Shown here: piece after piece, positions 45,202 to 52,911 of the stretch | Numbering within the stretch: the stretch's first letter is position 1 | Layout: each line of letters starts with the position of its first letter | DNA from: Pseudalkalibacillus hwajinpoensis | Lineage (GTDB): Bacteria; Bacillota; Bacilli; Bacillales; Guptibacillaceae | Assembly: GCF_015234585.1 (NCBI RefSeq) | Contig: NZ_JADFCM010000008.1 | Coordinates: 620,001 to 684,000, forward strand | Direction: 5' to 3' | Length of the DNA stretch: 64,000 nucleotides | Made by a program: the position numbers and the translations under genes | Notes under the pieces: model-generated | The model's database searches: none | Told to the model about the DNA's origin: nothing | The model's input: the letters and a program-made list of their open reading frames with translations, nothing else

Positions 45202-46127
45202 GAAGGTTTCTTCTAATCATTGGATGCCTTACTTTCCTTATTTCTTGTCAGTCAAAAGAAGAAATAAAGCAGAAAGATGCCACAGAGAGCGCTCATCTGA
45301 CTATTAAACTTGGATCCAAAGCATTTACTGAACAATACCTTTTAATGAAAATGACTGCCCTTCTTTTGATGGAAGAAGGATTTGATATTGATGAAATGCG
45401 CTTTCTTGATAGTCCTTCCATTCGTGATGCATTTGAAAACAAAGTGATTGATTTGTATTGGGAGTACACGAACACCGCTAAAACGATTTATCATAAAAGT
45501 GGACCAGGTTATGATTCACTCAAAGCTTATGAATCTGTTAAAAAAGAAGATGAAAAAAACGATATTATTTGGTTAGAGAAAAGTGATTTTAATAGTTCTT
45601 GGGGGCTCATCATGAAAGAGTCCTTTGCTAAGCAGCATCAACTTGATTCGGTGAGTGATCTTGTCACGTATATGAGCAATCAGGAACATCCATCATTAAA
45701 AATGGCGACAAATGACGAATATTTAATAAGAGAAGACGGTCTCAGTCATTTAGAAGACGTGTATCAATTTTCGGTGAACAAAGATCAGCTCCTTGCGGTT
45801 GATTCAGAATTGCTGAGCCTCGCTGTAAAAGAGTCTCGAGTACAGGTAGCTGTTGGAATGATTACGGATAGTCGAATTAAAGACTATCACCTCATTGTAT
45901 TAGAAGATAATCGCAAGGCGTTTCCACCATATGATGCTGCTCCAGTAGTACAGCGGAAAATGATAGAGCAATATCCAGAGATTCAAGAGCCACTTGAGAA
46001 GCTTTCTGCTTCCATTACAAACGAAGAAATGATTGGTCTAAACTATCGAGTGGACGTTTTGCACCAGGATGTAGGAAAAGTCGCGAAGGCTTTTCTACAA
46101 GACCAAGGGTTGTTAAGAGTGGAATAG
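45198..46127 (+). CDS. OpuAC/ProX-type substrate-binding lipoprotein without permease
   Basis: A 309-residue lipoprotein (lipobox FLISC, Cys17) of the quaternary-amine ABC-binding family (OpuCC, ProX, EgtU-like): LTIKLGSKAFTEQYLLMKM at the start and VIDLYWEYTNTAKTIYH, the segment that helps form the ligand pocket. The ligand is expected to be betaine-like. No ATPase or permease gene is present; instead the ATG overlaps the regulator stop (ATGA), so it is made together with the kinase and regulator. This suggests it presents ligand to the kinase sensor domain. Confidence 0.88.
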   Translation: MRRFLLIIGCLTFLISCQSKEEIKQKDATESAHLTIKLGSKAFTEQYLLMKMTALLLMEEGFDIDEMRFLDSPSIRDAFENKVIDLYWEYTNTAKTIYHKSGPGYDSLKAYESVKKEDEKNDIIWLEKSDFNSSWGLIMKESFAKQHQLDSVSDLVTYMSNQEHPSLKMATNDEYLIREDGLSHLEDVYQFSVNKDQLLAVDSELLSLAVKESRVQVAVGMITDSRIKDYHLIVLEDNRKAFPPYDAAPVVQRKMIEQYPEIQEPLEKLSASITNEEMIGLNYRVDVLHQDVGKVAKAFLQDQGLLRVE

Positions 46128-46245
46128 AGGGTAGAGCTTCCAGTGGCTCTTTCATCATCAAAAGACAGCATTTTCCTTCTCTGATGGAAGGCTTACTTTG
46201 TGGTAAGCTGTTGTTAGATGTTGATTATGATAGAAAGGTAGTTGA

Positions 46246-46341
46246 GTGACTCTGGACTTTATATCAAATAATATTGTGTTGCTTGGCATCGCCTGTATTA
46301 TTATTGCGCTGCTATTAGCGAAATTCACAAAGAAGAAGTAA
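46246..46341 (+). CDS. 31-residue single-TM membrane peptide
   Basis: A GTG with AAAGGTAG four bases upstream opens a 31-codon frame: an N-terminal TLDFISNN, one hydrophobic helix (IVLLGIACIIIALLLA) and a basic FTKKK end. A proper terminator follows directly after the stop, which supports a real transcribed unit. It lies between the binding-protein gene and the sigma-54 promoter. It may be a small subunit of the sensor or transporter; no family is recognised. Confidence 0.55.
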   Translation: MTLDFISNNIVLLGIACIIIALLLAKFTKKK

Positions 46342-46342
46342 G

Positions 46343-46371
46343 GCGCTGTTCAATGGAACAGTGCTTTTTTT
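46343..46371 (+). terminator. Rho-independent terminator
   Basis: GCGCTGTTC-AATG-GAACAGTGC stem (one G-T pair) followed by seven T residues; separates the regulatory operon from the sigma-54 promoter. Confidence 0.9.
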
Positions 46372-46386
46372 GTGTGAAAATGCGAC

Positions 46387-46434
46387 ACTGTAGGAATTTT
46401 CTACAGTAAAAGTGTAGAATTTTTCTACACTTTT
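46387..46434 (+). promoter_or_regulatory. Two inverted repeats, activator-binding (UAS) candidates
   Basis: ACTGTAG-N7-CTACAGT (46387-46407) and AAAAGTGTAGAA-TTT-TTCTACACTTTT (46408-46434, perfect 12-base-pair arms) share the core TGTAG...CTACA. They lie about 50 to 95 bases upstream of the -24/-12 promoter, the usual place for NtrC-type activators. Confidence 0.75.
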
Positions 46435-46479
46435 AGTAATTGTGGGGAACAATTCGCACTGTTATAAGGATTTAAAAGT

Positions 46480-46495
46480 TGGCACAATCCTTGCA
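46480..46495 (+). promoter_or_regulatory. Sigma-54 (-24/-12) promoter
   Basis: TGGCAC-AATCC-TTGCA matches the TGGCAC-N5-TTGCW consensus exactly, with GG and GC ten bases apart. It reads toward the lyase/dehydrogenase/BCCT operon. Confidence 0.9.
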
Positions 46496-46539
46496 TTATA
46501 TAACAGTGAGAAATTCAAGTTAGATTCAAGGAGGATTTA

Positions 46540-46551
46540 ATGTACTTTTAA
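46540..46551 (+). other. Three-codon frame with ideal SD in the leader
   Basis: AAGGAGG is followed after five bases by ATG TAC TTT TAA, encoding Met-Tyr-Phe only. It sits about 33 bases after the expected sigma-54 start site. It may bring ribosomes to the leader or be a remnant of an older start. Confidence 0.3.
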
Positions 46552-46596
46552 ACATATTGTTCGCGTGAGTGTGAAGGTCCTTAACGTATAGCGAAA

Positions 46597-46610
46597 TGAA
46601 AACGCTTTAA
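46597..46610 (+). promoter_or_regulatory. cre site candidate (CcpA)
   Basis: TGAAAACGCTTTAA matches the cre consensus TGWAARCGYTWNCW at 13 of 14 positions. It is about 90 bases downstream of the sigma-54 start site, where CcpA could block elongating polymerase, as known for some SigL-dependent operons of Bacillus. Confidence 0.6.
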
Positions 46611-46698
46611 TTGATTTAGCATAATCATTATTTGTTTCTATCGCATTCAGTCAGTCTCGGGTAGTTCAAACCGCCTATTCGTGAAAGAGGGTTTTCAG

Positions 46699-48021
46699 AT
46701 GAGATATGAGCAAGATGAGTTTGGCACTGTCAAGATTCCAAGCGAGGCTCTCTATGGGATCCAGACAGTTAGGAGTACTGCAAATCTAAGCTTTTCAGAA
46801 AAAAAGCTTACAGATTATCCCGATTATGTGAAGGCACTAAGCATTGTGAAAAAGGCTGCTACGCTTGCAAATGGTGAGGCGGGAGTGCTACCGAAGCGAA
46901 TTCAGGATGCCATTGTTACAGCATGTGATGAGCTTATTAGCGGAAAGCACGTAGAACATTTTCCAGTTGATCCATATCACGGAGGAGGTGGTATTGGATC
47001 GAACATGAACGTGAATGAAGTTGTATCGAATCGAGCGAATCAAATTCTTGGATACGAGATTGGTAGCTACGAAGAAGTGCAACCCAATGATCATGTGAAC
47101 GCTTCCCAATCCACTTCGGACGTTTGTCATACGGCGATTCGTCTTACGATTGCAAGGCAACTGGAGAAGCTCCTTGCTGTTGTGAAATCGTTGCAACAAA
47201 GCATAAGAGAAAAAGCGAATGAATGGTCGGATGTAATGACCATTTCGCGCACCTGTTTACAGGATGGAATGAGGGTACCGCTCGGAGATTCGATGTCAGG
47301 TGTTGAGGCGTTGCTTGATCGCCGCATGGAGTCACTACAAAAAGCTACAGAACAAATGGACCGCATTAATCTAGGAGGAACGGTTATCGGTTCTGGGATT
47401 GGAGCGTCTGAGGGATACCGGAAAAACATTTTGCATTATTTAAGGGAAACGACGAGTCGGAACGTCATGTACCGTGACAATTTATTTGATGCAGCTCAGC
47501 ATCTTGATGACCTTGGAGATGTATCAAACGAGCTGAGGCAGCTAGCTAGTGGTTTGATTAAATTCGGAAAAGATCTACGCATTCGCGCTTCTGGTCCTGA
47601 AACAGGTTTTGGAGAACTATCGCTACCGGCAGTACAGGCGGGCTCATCGTTCTTCCCTGGGAAAGTAAATCCAGTAATACCTGAAACGCTCATTCAATGT
47701 TGTTTCAAGGTACTTGGGTGTGATCGTACTGTCCAGGCAGCACTAGAACATGGAGAGCTTGATCTTAACGTGTTCGAAGGCGTAGCCGGGATGGCGATAA
47801 TAGATGCGATCCAAATGTTGACAAATGTGCTGCCAGTTTTCGAAGAACGTTGTGTAAAAGGAATAAGAGTGAATGAAGCAACGTGCAGAGATTATGCAAA
47901 CACCACAATTCCGCTAGTTGTTGATTTAAAAGAACGCTTTGGTTATGAAGCTGTCTCAAACGCAATGAAAACAGATGGTAAAGATGGGTTACTTCAACTA
48001 CAAGCAAATGGGGGATATTAA
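46699..48021 (+). CDS. Aspartase/fumarase-superfamily lyase, atypical
   Basis: A 440-residue lyase with the three superfamily regions: QPNDHVNASQSTSD (128-141), INLGGTVIGSGIGASEGY and the mobile Ser loop GSSFFPGKVNPVIPE (313-327). Differences from true aspartases are clear: SQSTND is SQSTSD, the QGGAGTSTNMN region is HGGGGIGSNMN, and GRT(H/Q)LQDA is SRTCLQDG with Cys184. The residues that hold the aspartate amino group are therefore changed, so L-aspartate is not a safe substrate call. By mechanism it would eliminate a leaving group beta to a carboxylate. The second ATG with GAGGG upstream is used. First gene of the sigma-54 operon. Confidence 0.85.
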   Translation: MRYEQDEFGTVKIPSEALYGIQTVRSTANLSFSEKKLTDYPDYVKALSIVKKAATLANGEAGVLPKRIQDAIVTACDELISGKHVEHFPVDPYHGGGGIGSNMNVNEVVSNRANQILGYEIGSYEEVQPNDHVNASQSTSDVCHTAIRLTIARQLEKLLAVVKSLQQSIREKANEWSDVMTISRTCLQDGMRVPLGDSMSGVEALLDRRMESLQKATEQMDRINLGGTVIGSGIGASEGYRKNILHYLRETTSRNVMYRDNLFDAAQHLDDLGDVSNELRQLASGLIKFGKDLRIRASGPETGFGELSLPAVQAGSSFFPGKVNPVIPETLIQCCFKVLGCDRTVQAALEHGELDLNVFEGVAGMAIIDAIQMLTNVLPVFEERCVKGIRVNEATCRDYANTTIPLVVDLKERFGYEAVSNAMKTDGKDGLLQLQANGGY

Positions 48022-48022
48022 T

Positions 48023-49543
48023 ATGAAAAACATTCAAAAGAAGTTTGAAGGCATTAAGCAGCCAAAGTTAGAGTGGGCGAGTCATTGGCTTGAGAAACCA
48101 AAAAAGCTTTATATAAATGGACGGTGGGTGGAAAGCAGTAGCGGAGAAACGATTGAATCCATTAATCCTGCGACTGGAAAACGAACTGGTTCAATCCATA
48201 GCGCCAAAAAAGAAGATGTCGATCAAGCAGTTTCGGCAGCTAGAGAGGCGTTCGATCATGGCACATGGAAAGAAACAACGCGAAAAGAAAGAGCAAGGAT
48301 TCTACGCGAGATTAGTGCTCTTATTATTGAACACCAGGATGAGTTAGCAACGCTTGAGTCTCTAGATAATGGAAAGCTTTATACGGAAGCTTATAACGAT
48401 GATGTTCAAGAAGCATCAGATCTCTTCCAATATTACGCGGGATGGACGGATAAGTATTATGGAGAAAACAATCCGGTGGAAGGAAATTTCTTAAGCTATA
48501 CAACGCGAGATCCTATCGGCGTTTGTGGTCAAATTGTTCCATTTAATTTTCCAATTGGTATGGCCGTATGGAAGCTATCGCCAGCGCTTGCGATGGGGAA
48601 TACGGTTGTTTTGAAGCCTTCTAGTACGACATCTTACTCAGCAATTCGTCTTGTTGAAATCATTCATGAAGCGAAGCTATTACCGCCAGGCGTTCTAAAT
48701 TTAATTCTTGGTAAAGGCTCGATTGGATCTTACATTAGCACGCATTTGGACGTTGATAAAATTTCCTTTACAGGAAGCACGGAAGTTGGGAAAAAGCTCG
48801 TTCATGATTCAGCGGATTCCAACTTGAAGCCAGTAACACTAGAGCTAGGAGGCAAGTCACCAAATATTATTTTTGCAGACGCACCAAATCTTGAAGGGGC
48901 GATTGGACGTTCATTCTATGGGTTGTTTACCCATAAAGGCGAGAAGTGTTCTGCACCAACACGACTTTTTGTGGAGCGCCCAGTTTATGATGAGGTAGTT
49001 GAAAAAATCGGTGAATATGCAAGCGTATACAAGTGTGGTGATCCATTTGATCCTGAAAGTGATCAGGGACCACAGGTTTCAGAGGCTCATATGAACAGTA
49101 TTCTTCATTACATTGAAAGTGGAAAACAAGAAGGCGCACGGCTTGTCGCCGGAGGAGAGCGTGATATTGAGGGTGAGAAAGCGAATGGATTTTATATTAA
49201 GCCAACTATTTTCGCTGACGTGACAAACGGTATGACGATTGCACAGGAAGAGATATTTGGACCTGTCCTTTGCATCCTGCCATTCGATTCGGAAGAAGAG
49301 GTTATTCGAATGGCGAATGATACGATTTATGGTCTTGCTGCTGGTCTATGGACGAATGATGTCTCTCGTGCGCATCGCGTAGCGAAAAAGCTTGAAGCTG
49401 GTATGGTATTCGTAAACAAATATGGCTGCTACGACTTTGCTAGTCCATTTGGAGGCTGGAAACAAAGTGGTTGGGGCAAAGAATATGCCGTGCACTCGCT
49501 TCAATCGTATACAAAAACAAAAGCAATCTGGGTTGCTTACTAA
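48023..49543 (+). CDS. NAD-dependent aldehyde dehydrogenase (betaine-aldehyde type)
   Basis: A 506-residue class I/II aldehyde dehydrogenase. Rossmann loop FTGSTEVGKK, catalytic Glu in TLELGGKSPNI and catalytic Cys in THKGEKCSAPTR are in place; the NFP (PFNFPIG) and EEIFGPV motifs are present. It is closest to the betaine-aldehyde/general ALDH group. It starts two bases after the lyase stop, with GGGGGA as SD, so the two are coupled. It likely oxidises an aldehyde made by the next gene's alcohol dehydrogenase. Confidence 0.92.
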   Translation: MKNIQKKFEGIKQPKLEWASHWLEKPKKLYINGRWVESSSGETIESINPATGKRTGSIHSAKKEDVDQAVSAAREAFDHGTWKETTRKERARILREISALIIEHQDELATLESLDNGKLYTEAYNDDVQEASDLFQYYAGWTDKYYGENNPVEGNFLSYTTRDPIGVCGQIVPFNFPIGMAVWKLSPALAMGNTVVLKPSSTTSYSAIRLVEIIHEAKLLPPGVLNLILGKGSIGSYISTHLDVDKISFTGSTEVGKKLVHDSADSNLKPVTLELGGKSPNIIFADAPNLEGAIGRSFYGLFTHKGEKCSAPTRLFVERPVYDEVVEKIGEYASVYKCGDPFDPESDQGPQVSEAHMNSILHYIESGKQEGARLVAGGERDIEGEKANGFYIKPTIFADVTNGMTIAQEEIFGPVLCILPFDSEEEVIRMANDTIYGLAAGLWTNDVSRAHRVAKKLEAGMVFVNKYGCYDFASPFGGWKQSGWGKEYAVHSLQSYTKTKAIWVAY

Positions 49544-49561
49544 AAGAGCGGAGGAAAGAGT

Positions 49562-50716
49562 ATGAAAATGAAAGCGGCTGTAATGACGGGTCTAGGTGCA
49601 CCACTTGAAATTCAAGAAGTGGAGTTAGCTTCACCGAAAGCAAATGAAGTCCTTGTAAAAATTGCGGCGACTGGGGTTTGTCATAGTGACCTCAACGCCG
49701 TACAAGATCCATCGACCCCGTTCCCAACCATTCTTGGTCATGAAGGCGCTGGTACAGTTGTTGAGGTAGGTCCTAACGTCAAGACGGTTAAACCTGGTGA
49801 CAAAGTAGCACTAAGCTGGGTTCCCTACTGCGGGACGTGTGAGTTTTGTGTCACTGGTGCTATTCATCTTTGTGAGTCAGCCTTTGGCCCAATGTTTAAC
49901 GGTACGCTTCTCGATGGAACTTCTCGACTTAGTAAGGATGGTCTTCCGCTTTTTCATAATTCTCTTCTTTCGACATTTGCTGAATATGCCGTCGTTCCTG
50001 ATATGTCTTGTGTGAAATTACCAGATGCGATGCCGCTGGCTCAAGCATCGCTGATTGGATGTGGCGTTGCCACTGGATATGGTGCAGCGGTCAATGCCGC
50101 TAAAGTAACTCCGGGTTCAACCGTTGCTGTGTTTGGCATCGGAGGTGTAGGAGTGAATGCGATTCAAGGTGCGAGAATCGCCGGTGCTTCGAAAATCATT
50201 GCCTGTGATATGAAGCCAGCGAACCTTGAAATCGCGAAGCAATTCGGGGCTACACATACTGTGAACGTGAGCGAGGGGGATGCACCTGAAATGATTCGTG
50301 CGATAACGAACGGATTTGGTGTTCATTATGCGATCGACTGCTCAGGACATACAGCTGCTACCGCTAACGCCTGGAATGCAACTCGTAAAGGTGGAACGAT
50401 TGTAGTTGTTGGTGCCTTTCATCCTGAAATGTCACTTAGTCTGCCTGCGGGTGGTTTTCACCGAGTTGGAAAAGTGATCAAAGGAAGCTTCTACGGAGAT
50501 ACCCAGCCATATCGTGATTTTCCTAAAATTGCTGAGCTTTACCTCGATGGTAAGTTTATGCTTGATGAACTTGTGATTAATCGCGTTTCCTTGGATGAAA
50601 TCAACCAGGCCTTTGACTCATTTCATGATTGCAACTGCGTGAATGTAGGTCGATCTGTGATTGATTTTCAAAGAGAACCGGTGATCAATGGAGAACGTTA
50701 TACAGAATTGATTTAA
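49562..50716 (+). CDS. Zinc-dependent alcohol dehydrogenase (MDR class III-like)
   Basis: A 384-residue medium-chain dehydrogenase. The catalytic zinc ligands are Cys40 with His41 and the pair His60-Glu61 (GHEGAGTVVEVG); the structural zinc is held by Cys90, Cys93, Cys96 and Cys104. The NAD-binding motif GIGGVG ends in an Asp (IACDMKP), pointing to NAD rather than NADP. It resembles formaldehyde/benzyl-alcohol-type dehydrogenases. SD GGAGG. Substrate unknown; position suggests an alcohol-aldehyde-acid sequence with the ALDH. Confidence 0.93.
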   Translation: MKMKAAVMTGLGAPLEIQEVELASPKANEVLVKIAATGVCHSDLNAVQDPSTPFPTILGHEGAGTVVEVGPNVKTVKPGDKVALSWVPYCGTCEFCVTGAIHLCESAFGPMFNGTLLDGTSRLSKDGLPLFHNSLLSTFAEYAVVPDMSCVKLPDAMPLAQASLIGCGVATGYGAAVNAAKVTPGSTVAVFGIGGVGVNAIQGARIAGASKIIACDMKPANLEIAKQFGATHTVNVSEGDAPEMIRAITNGFGVHYAIDCSGHTAATANAWNATRKGGTIVVVGAFHPEMSLSLPAGGFHRVGKVIKGSFYGDTQPYRDFPKIAELYLDGKFMLDELVINRVSLDEINQAFDSFHDCNCVNVGRSVIDFQREPVINGERYTELI

Positions 50717-50851
50717 GGTGTATAAGGCCGTTCGATTACAATGCGGACTCGTCCAAAGAGAAATATCAAAAAAAGGTGGATGCAGTCAAGAAACAGCAGT
50801 TTTACTTGCGGTAACGGTTAATTGAATAATCTCATGGGAGGGGTTCATGTT

Positions 50852-52420
50852 ATGAAAAGTTTTAAGCATCCGGTTTTCTGGCCACCGTTTCTTCTATTAC
50901 TTGCAGCTGCCATTGTTAGTTTTACAAATAAAGAGGCCTTTATTTCGACGGCAACTAATATGAACAACTGGGTGATTGCCAATCTTGGCTGGCTATTTAG
51001 TATCGCAGGGTTATTAATGGTTGTAGCCTGTGTTGCTGTATATTTCTCACCGCTAGGAAATATCCGCATTGGCGGAGCCAAAGCGAAGCCGATGTTGAAA
51101 CCAATGACGTGGTTTGCCATCACCTTAACGACCACGATTGCGGCAGGTCTGACGTTTTGGGGAATTGTTGAGCCACTATACCATGTATCGGCACCTCCAG
51201 AATCGCTTGGCATTGATCCGAATAGTCCAGCAGCAGCCATCTTCTCACTTTCTACAATGTACTTGCATTGGACGATTACACCATATGCGATTTACTGCTT
51301 ACCAGCGATCGTCTTTGCTTTTGCGTACTATAATATGAAGAAGCCTTTTAGCTTAAGTTCAACATTAGCTCCCCTATTCGGTAATCGCATTTCGGATAAA
51401 TGGGCGAATGTGATTGATGCTCTTTGCCTTTACACTCTTGCTCTTGGGATGGCAGCTTCGATGGGTACGAGTTTATTGAACCTTGGCGGTGGCGTTAACT
51501 ATATTAGTGGAATTGCAAGTTCTCCAACCTTATGGGCTGCGATTGCCATTGCGTTAATGGTGACGTTTATTATTTCAGCGTCTACAGGTTTAATGAAAGG
51601 GATTCGAGTTCTTTCCAATATCAATATGAGACTTTTTATAGGTATTATCATCTTTATGTTTATCGTGGGACCAACTTCTTACTTATTAAATTTAGGGACG
51701 GAATCGGCGGGAAATTATTTTACGAACTTCTTTAACAAAAGTCTCTTCACGGGAGCATCTGCTGGAGATCCTTGGCCCCAATCGTGGACGACGTTCTACT
51801 GGGCAAGCTGGTTCTCGTGGGCAGCGATTACGGCTTTATTCCTTGGAAGAATTTCATTTGGCTACAAAGTGAAACACATGATTATCGTCAATTTTGTTTT
51901 ACCAGCATTTTTCGGAGGATTATGGATGACGATCTTTAGTGGAACAGCAATTAACATGGAGATGACGGGTGCTGGACTTGCTAATATCATGAATACAGTA
52001 GGTGCAGAGGCTGCTCTCTATGCGGTATTTGATGCTCTACCACTTGCTGCAATTGTGATTCCGATTTATGTGTTTATCGTCTTTATATCCTTTGTTACTG
52101 CAGCTGATTCAAACCTTGCAGCCATGGGTGGTATTTCTTCAACGGGAATTACACCTAGTAGTCCTGAACCAAGCGTGCTCATAAAAGTTGTGTGGGGGAT
52201 TACAGTAACGCTAGTTGCATGGATCATGATCAGCTATGCGAATATTGATGGAATTAAAATGTTAGCCAATCTCGGTGGTGTTCCGGCTCTCTTCTTATCC
52301 CTATTCGTTCTCGGTTCTCTTATGAAAATCATTCGTCATCCTAAGAAATTCGAGAAGTTTGATGATTCAGAAGAAGTTGGAGGGGTAGAAGAACAAAAGC
52401 CAAAAGATAAAGCTGTATAA
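50852..52420 (+). CDS. BCCT-family betaine/choline/carnitine-type transporter
   Basis: A 522-residue, 12-TM protein of the BCCT family (OpuD, BetP, CaiT, DddT). The glycine-rich TM3 stretch (LGMAASMGTSLLNLGGG), the TM4 box (FWGIVEPLYHV) and the TM8 tryptophan motif (WTTFYWASWFSWAAITALFLGRISFG) are present. These proteins import quaternary ammonium or sulfonium zwitterions. The ATG with GGAGGGG eight bases upstream is chosen. Last gene of the sigma-54 operon and the best hint to the nature of the substrate. Confidence 0.95.
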   Translation: MKSFKHPVFWPPFLLLLAAAIVSFTNKEAFISTATNMNNWVIANLGWLFSIAGLLMVVACVAVYFSPLGNIRIGGAKAKPMLKPMTWFAITLTTTIAAGLTFWGIVEPLYHVSAPPESLGIDPNSPAAAIFSLSTMYLHWTITPYAIYCLPAIVFAFAYYNMKKPFSLSSTLAPLFGNRISDKWANVIDALCLYTLALGMAASMGTSLLNLGGGVNYISGIASSPTLWAAIAIALMVTFIISASTGLMKGIRVLSNINMRLFIGIIIFMFIVGPTSYLLNLGTESAGNYFTNFFNKSLFTGASAGDPWPQSWTTFYWASWFSWAAITALFLGRISFGYKVKHMIIVNFVLPAFFGGLWMTIFSGTAINMEMTGAGLANIMNTVGAEAALYAVFDALPLAAIVIPIYVFIVFISFVTAADSNLAAMGGISSTGITPSSPEPSVLIKVVWGITVTLVAWIMISYANIDGIKMLANLGGVPALFLSLFVLGSLMKIIRHPKKFEKFDDSEEVGGVEEQKPKDKAV

Positions 52421-52421
52421 A

Positions 52422-52456
52422 AGTAAAGAACAGACAAATCGTCTGTTCTTTTTTAC
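52422..52456 (+). terminator. Rho-independent terminator
   Basis: AAGAACAGAC-AAATC-GTCTGTTCTT stem followed by T residues, closing the BCCT operon. Confidence 0.92.
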
Positions 52457-52562
52457 TTGAATGGACTACCGTGTGAATGAATCGTGCTAAACTAGTAGAA
52501 TAAGAAGAGAGGAGTGAAGGCAAGTGGGGAAATGTACAATCAATCACTCGTACGGAGACGTT

Positions 52563-52751
52563 ATGACGAAGCTTGAGAACCAGTCACCTTATATGCCAGA
52601 TGAACTTGTGCAGGATACATATCGCTTCTTACAACAAACGATTACACAAGAAACATTGAACGAACTGTTTCACCTATTGAAGAAATATGATCTCGCTTCG
52701 GAGGAAGTGCGCCAAGAACGGAATGCTGGACTTCAAAAACTGATTAGGTAA
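52563..52751 (+). CDS. Small helical protein, unknown (62 aa)
   Basis: A hydrophilic, helical protein beginning MTKLENQSPYMPDELVQDTYRFLQ. No family with known function is recognised. The ATG has CGGAG five bases upstream; a longer form from a GTG at 52524 (AGGAG, 9-base spacing) would add 13 residues and cannot be excluded. Single gene between the BCCT terminator and the tRNA-editing gene; the 160 bases after it hold no gene. Confidence 0.6.
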   Translation: MTKLENQSPYMPDELVQDTYRFLQQTITQETLNELFHLLKKYDLASEEVRQERNAGLQKLIR

Positions 52752-52911
52752 TAGGTTTAAACTTATATTCGATTTTTCTACAAGAACTTCATTCATTCCG
52801 CGCTATTTCAAATAACTTTTTTTTGAGATTGATACAGCGGCTCTCAAATCTGATAAATGATAAGCTAATCAATAGTAACTTATTTACTAGTACAGAAAGA
52901 AGTGAAATGCA

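Noticed and set aside
46133..46152. Terminator directly after the binding-protein gene
   Set aside because: Only five paired bases (AGAGC / GCTCT); the stronger terminator is after the small membrane peptide gene.
47127..47429. Minus-strand open frames inside the lyase gene
   Set aside because: Antisense to a conserved enzyme gene with no start signals.
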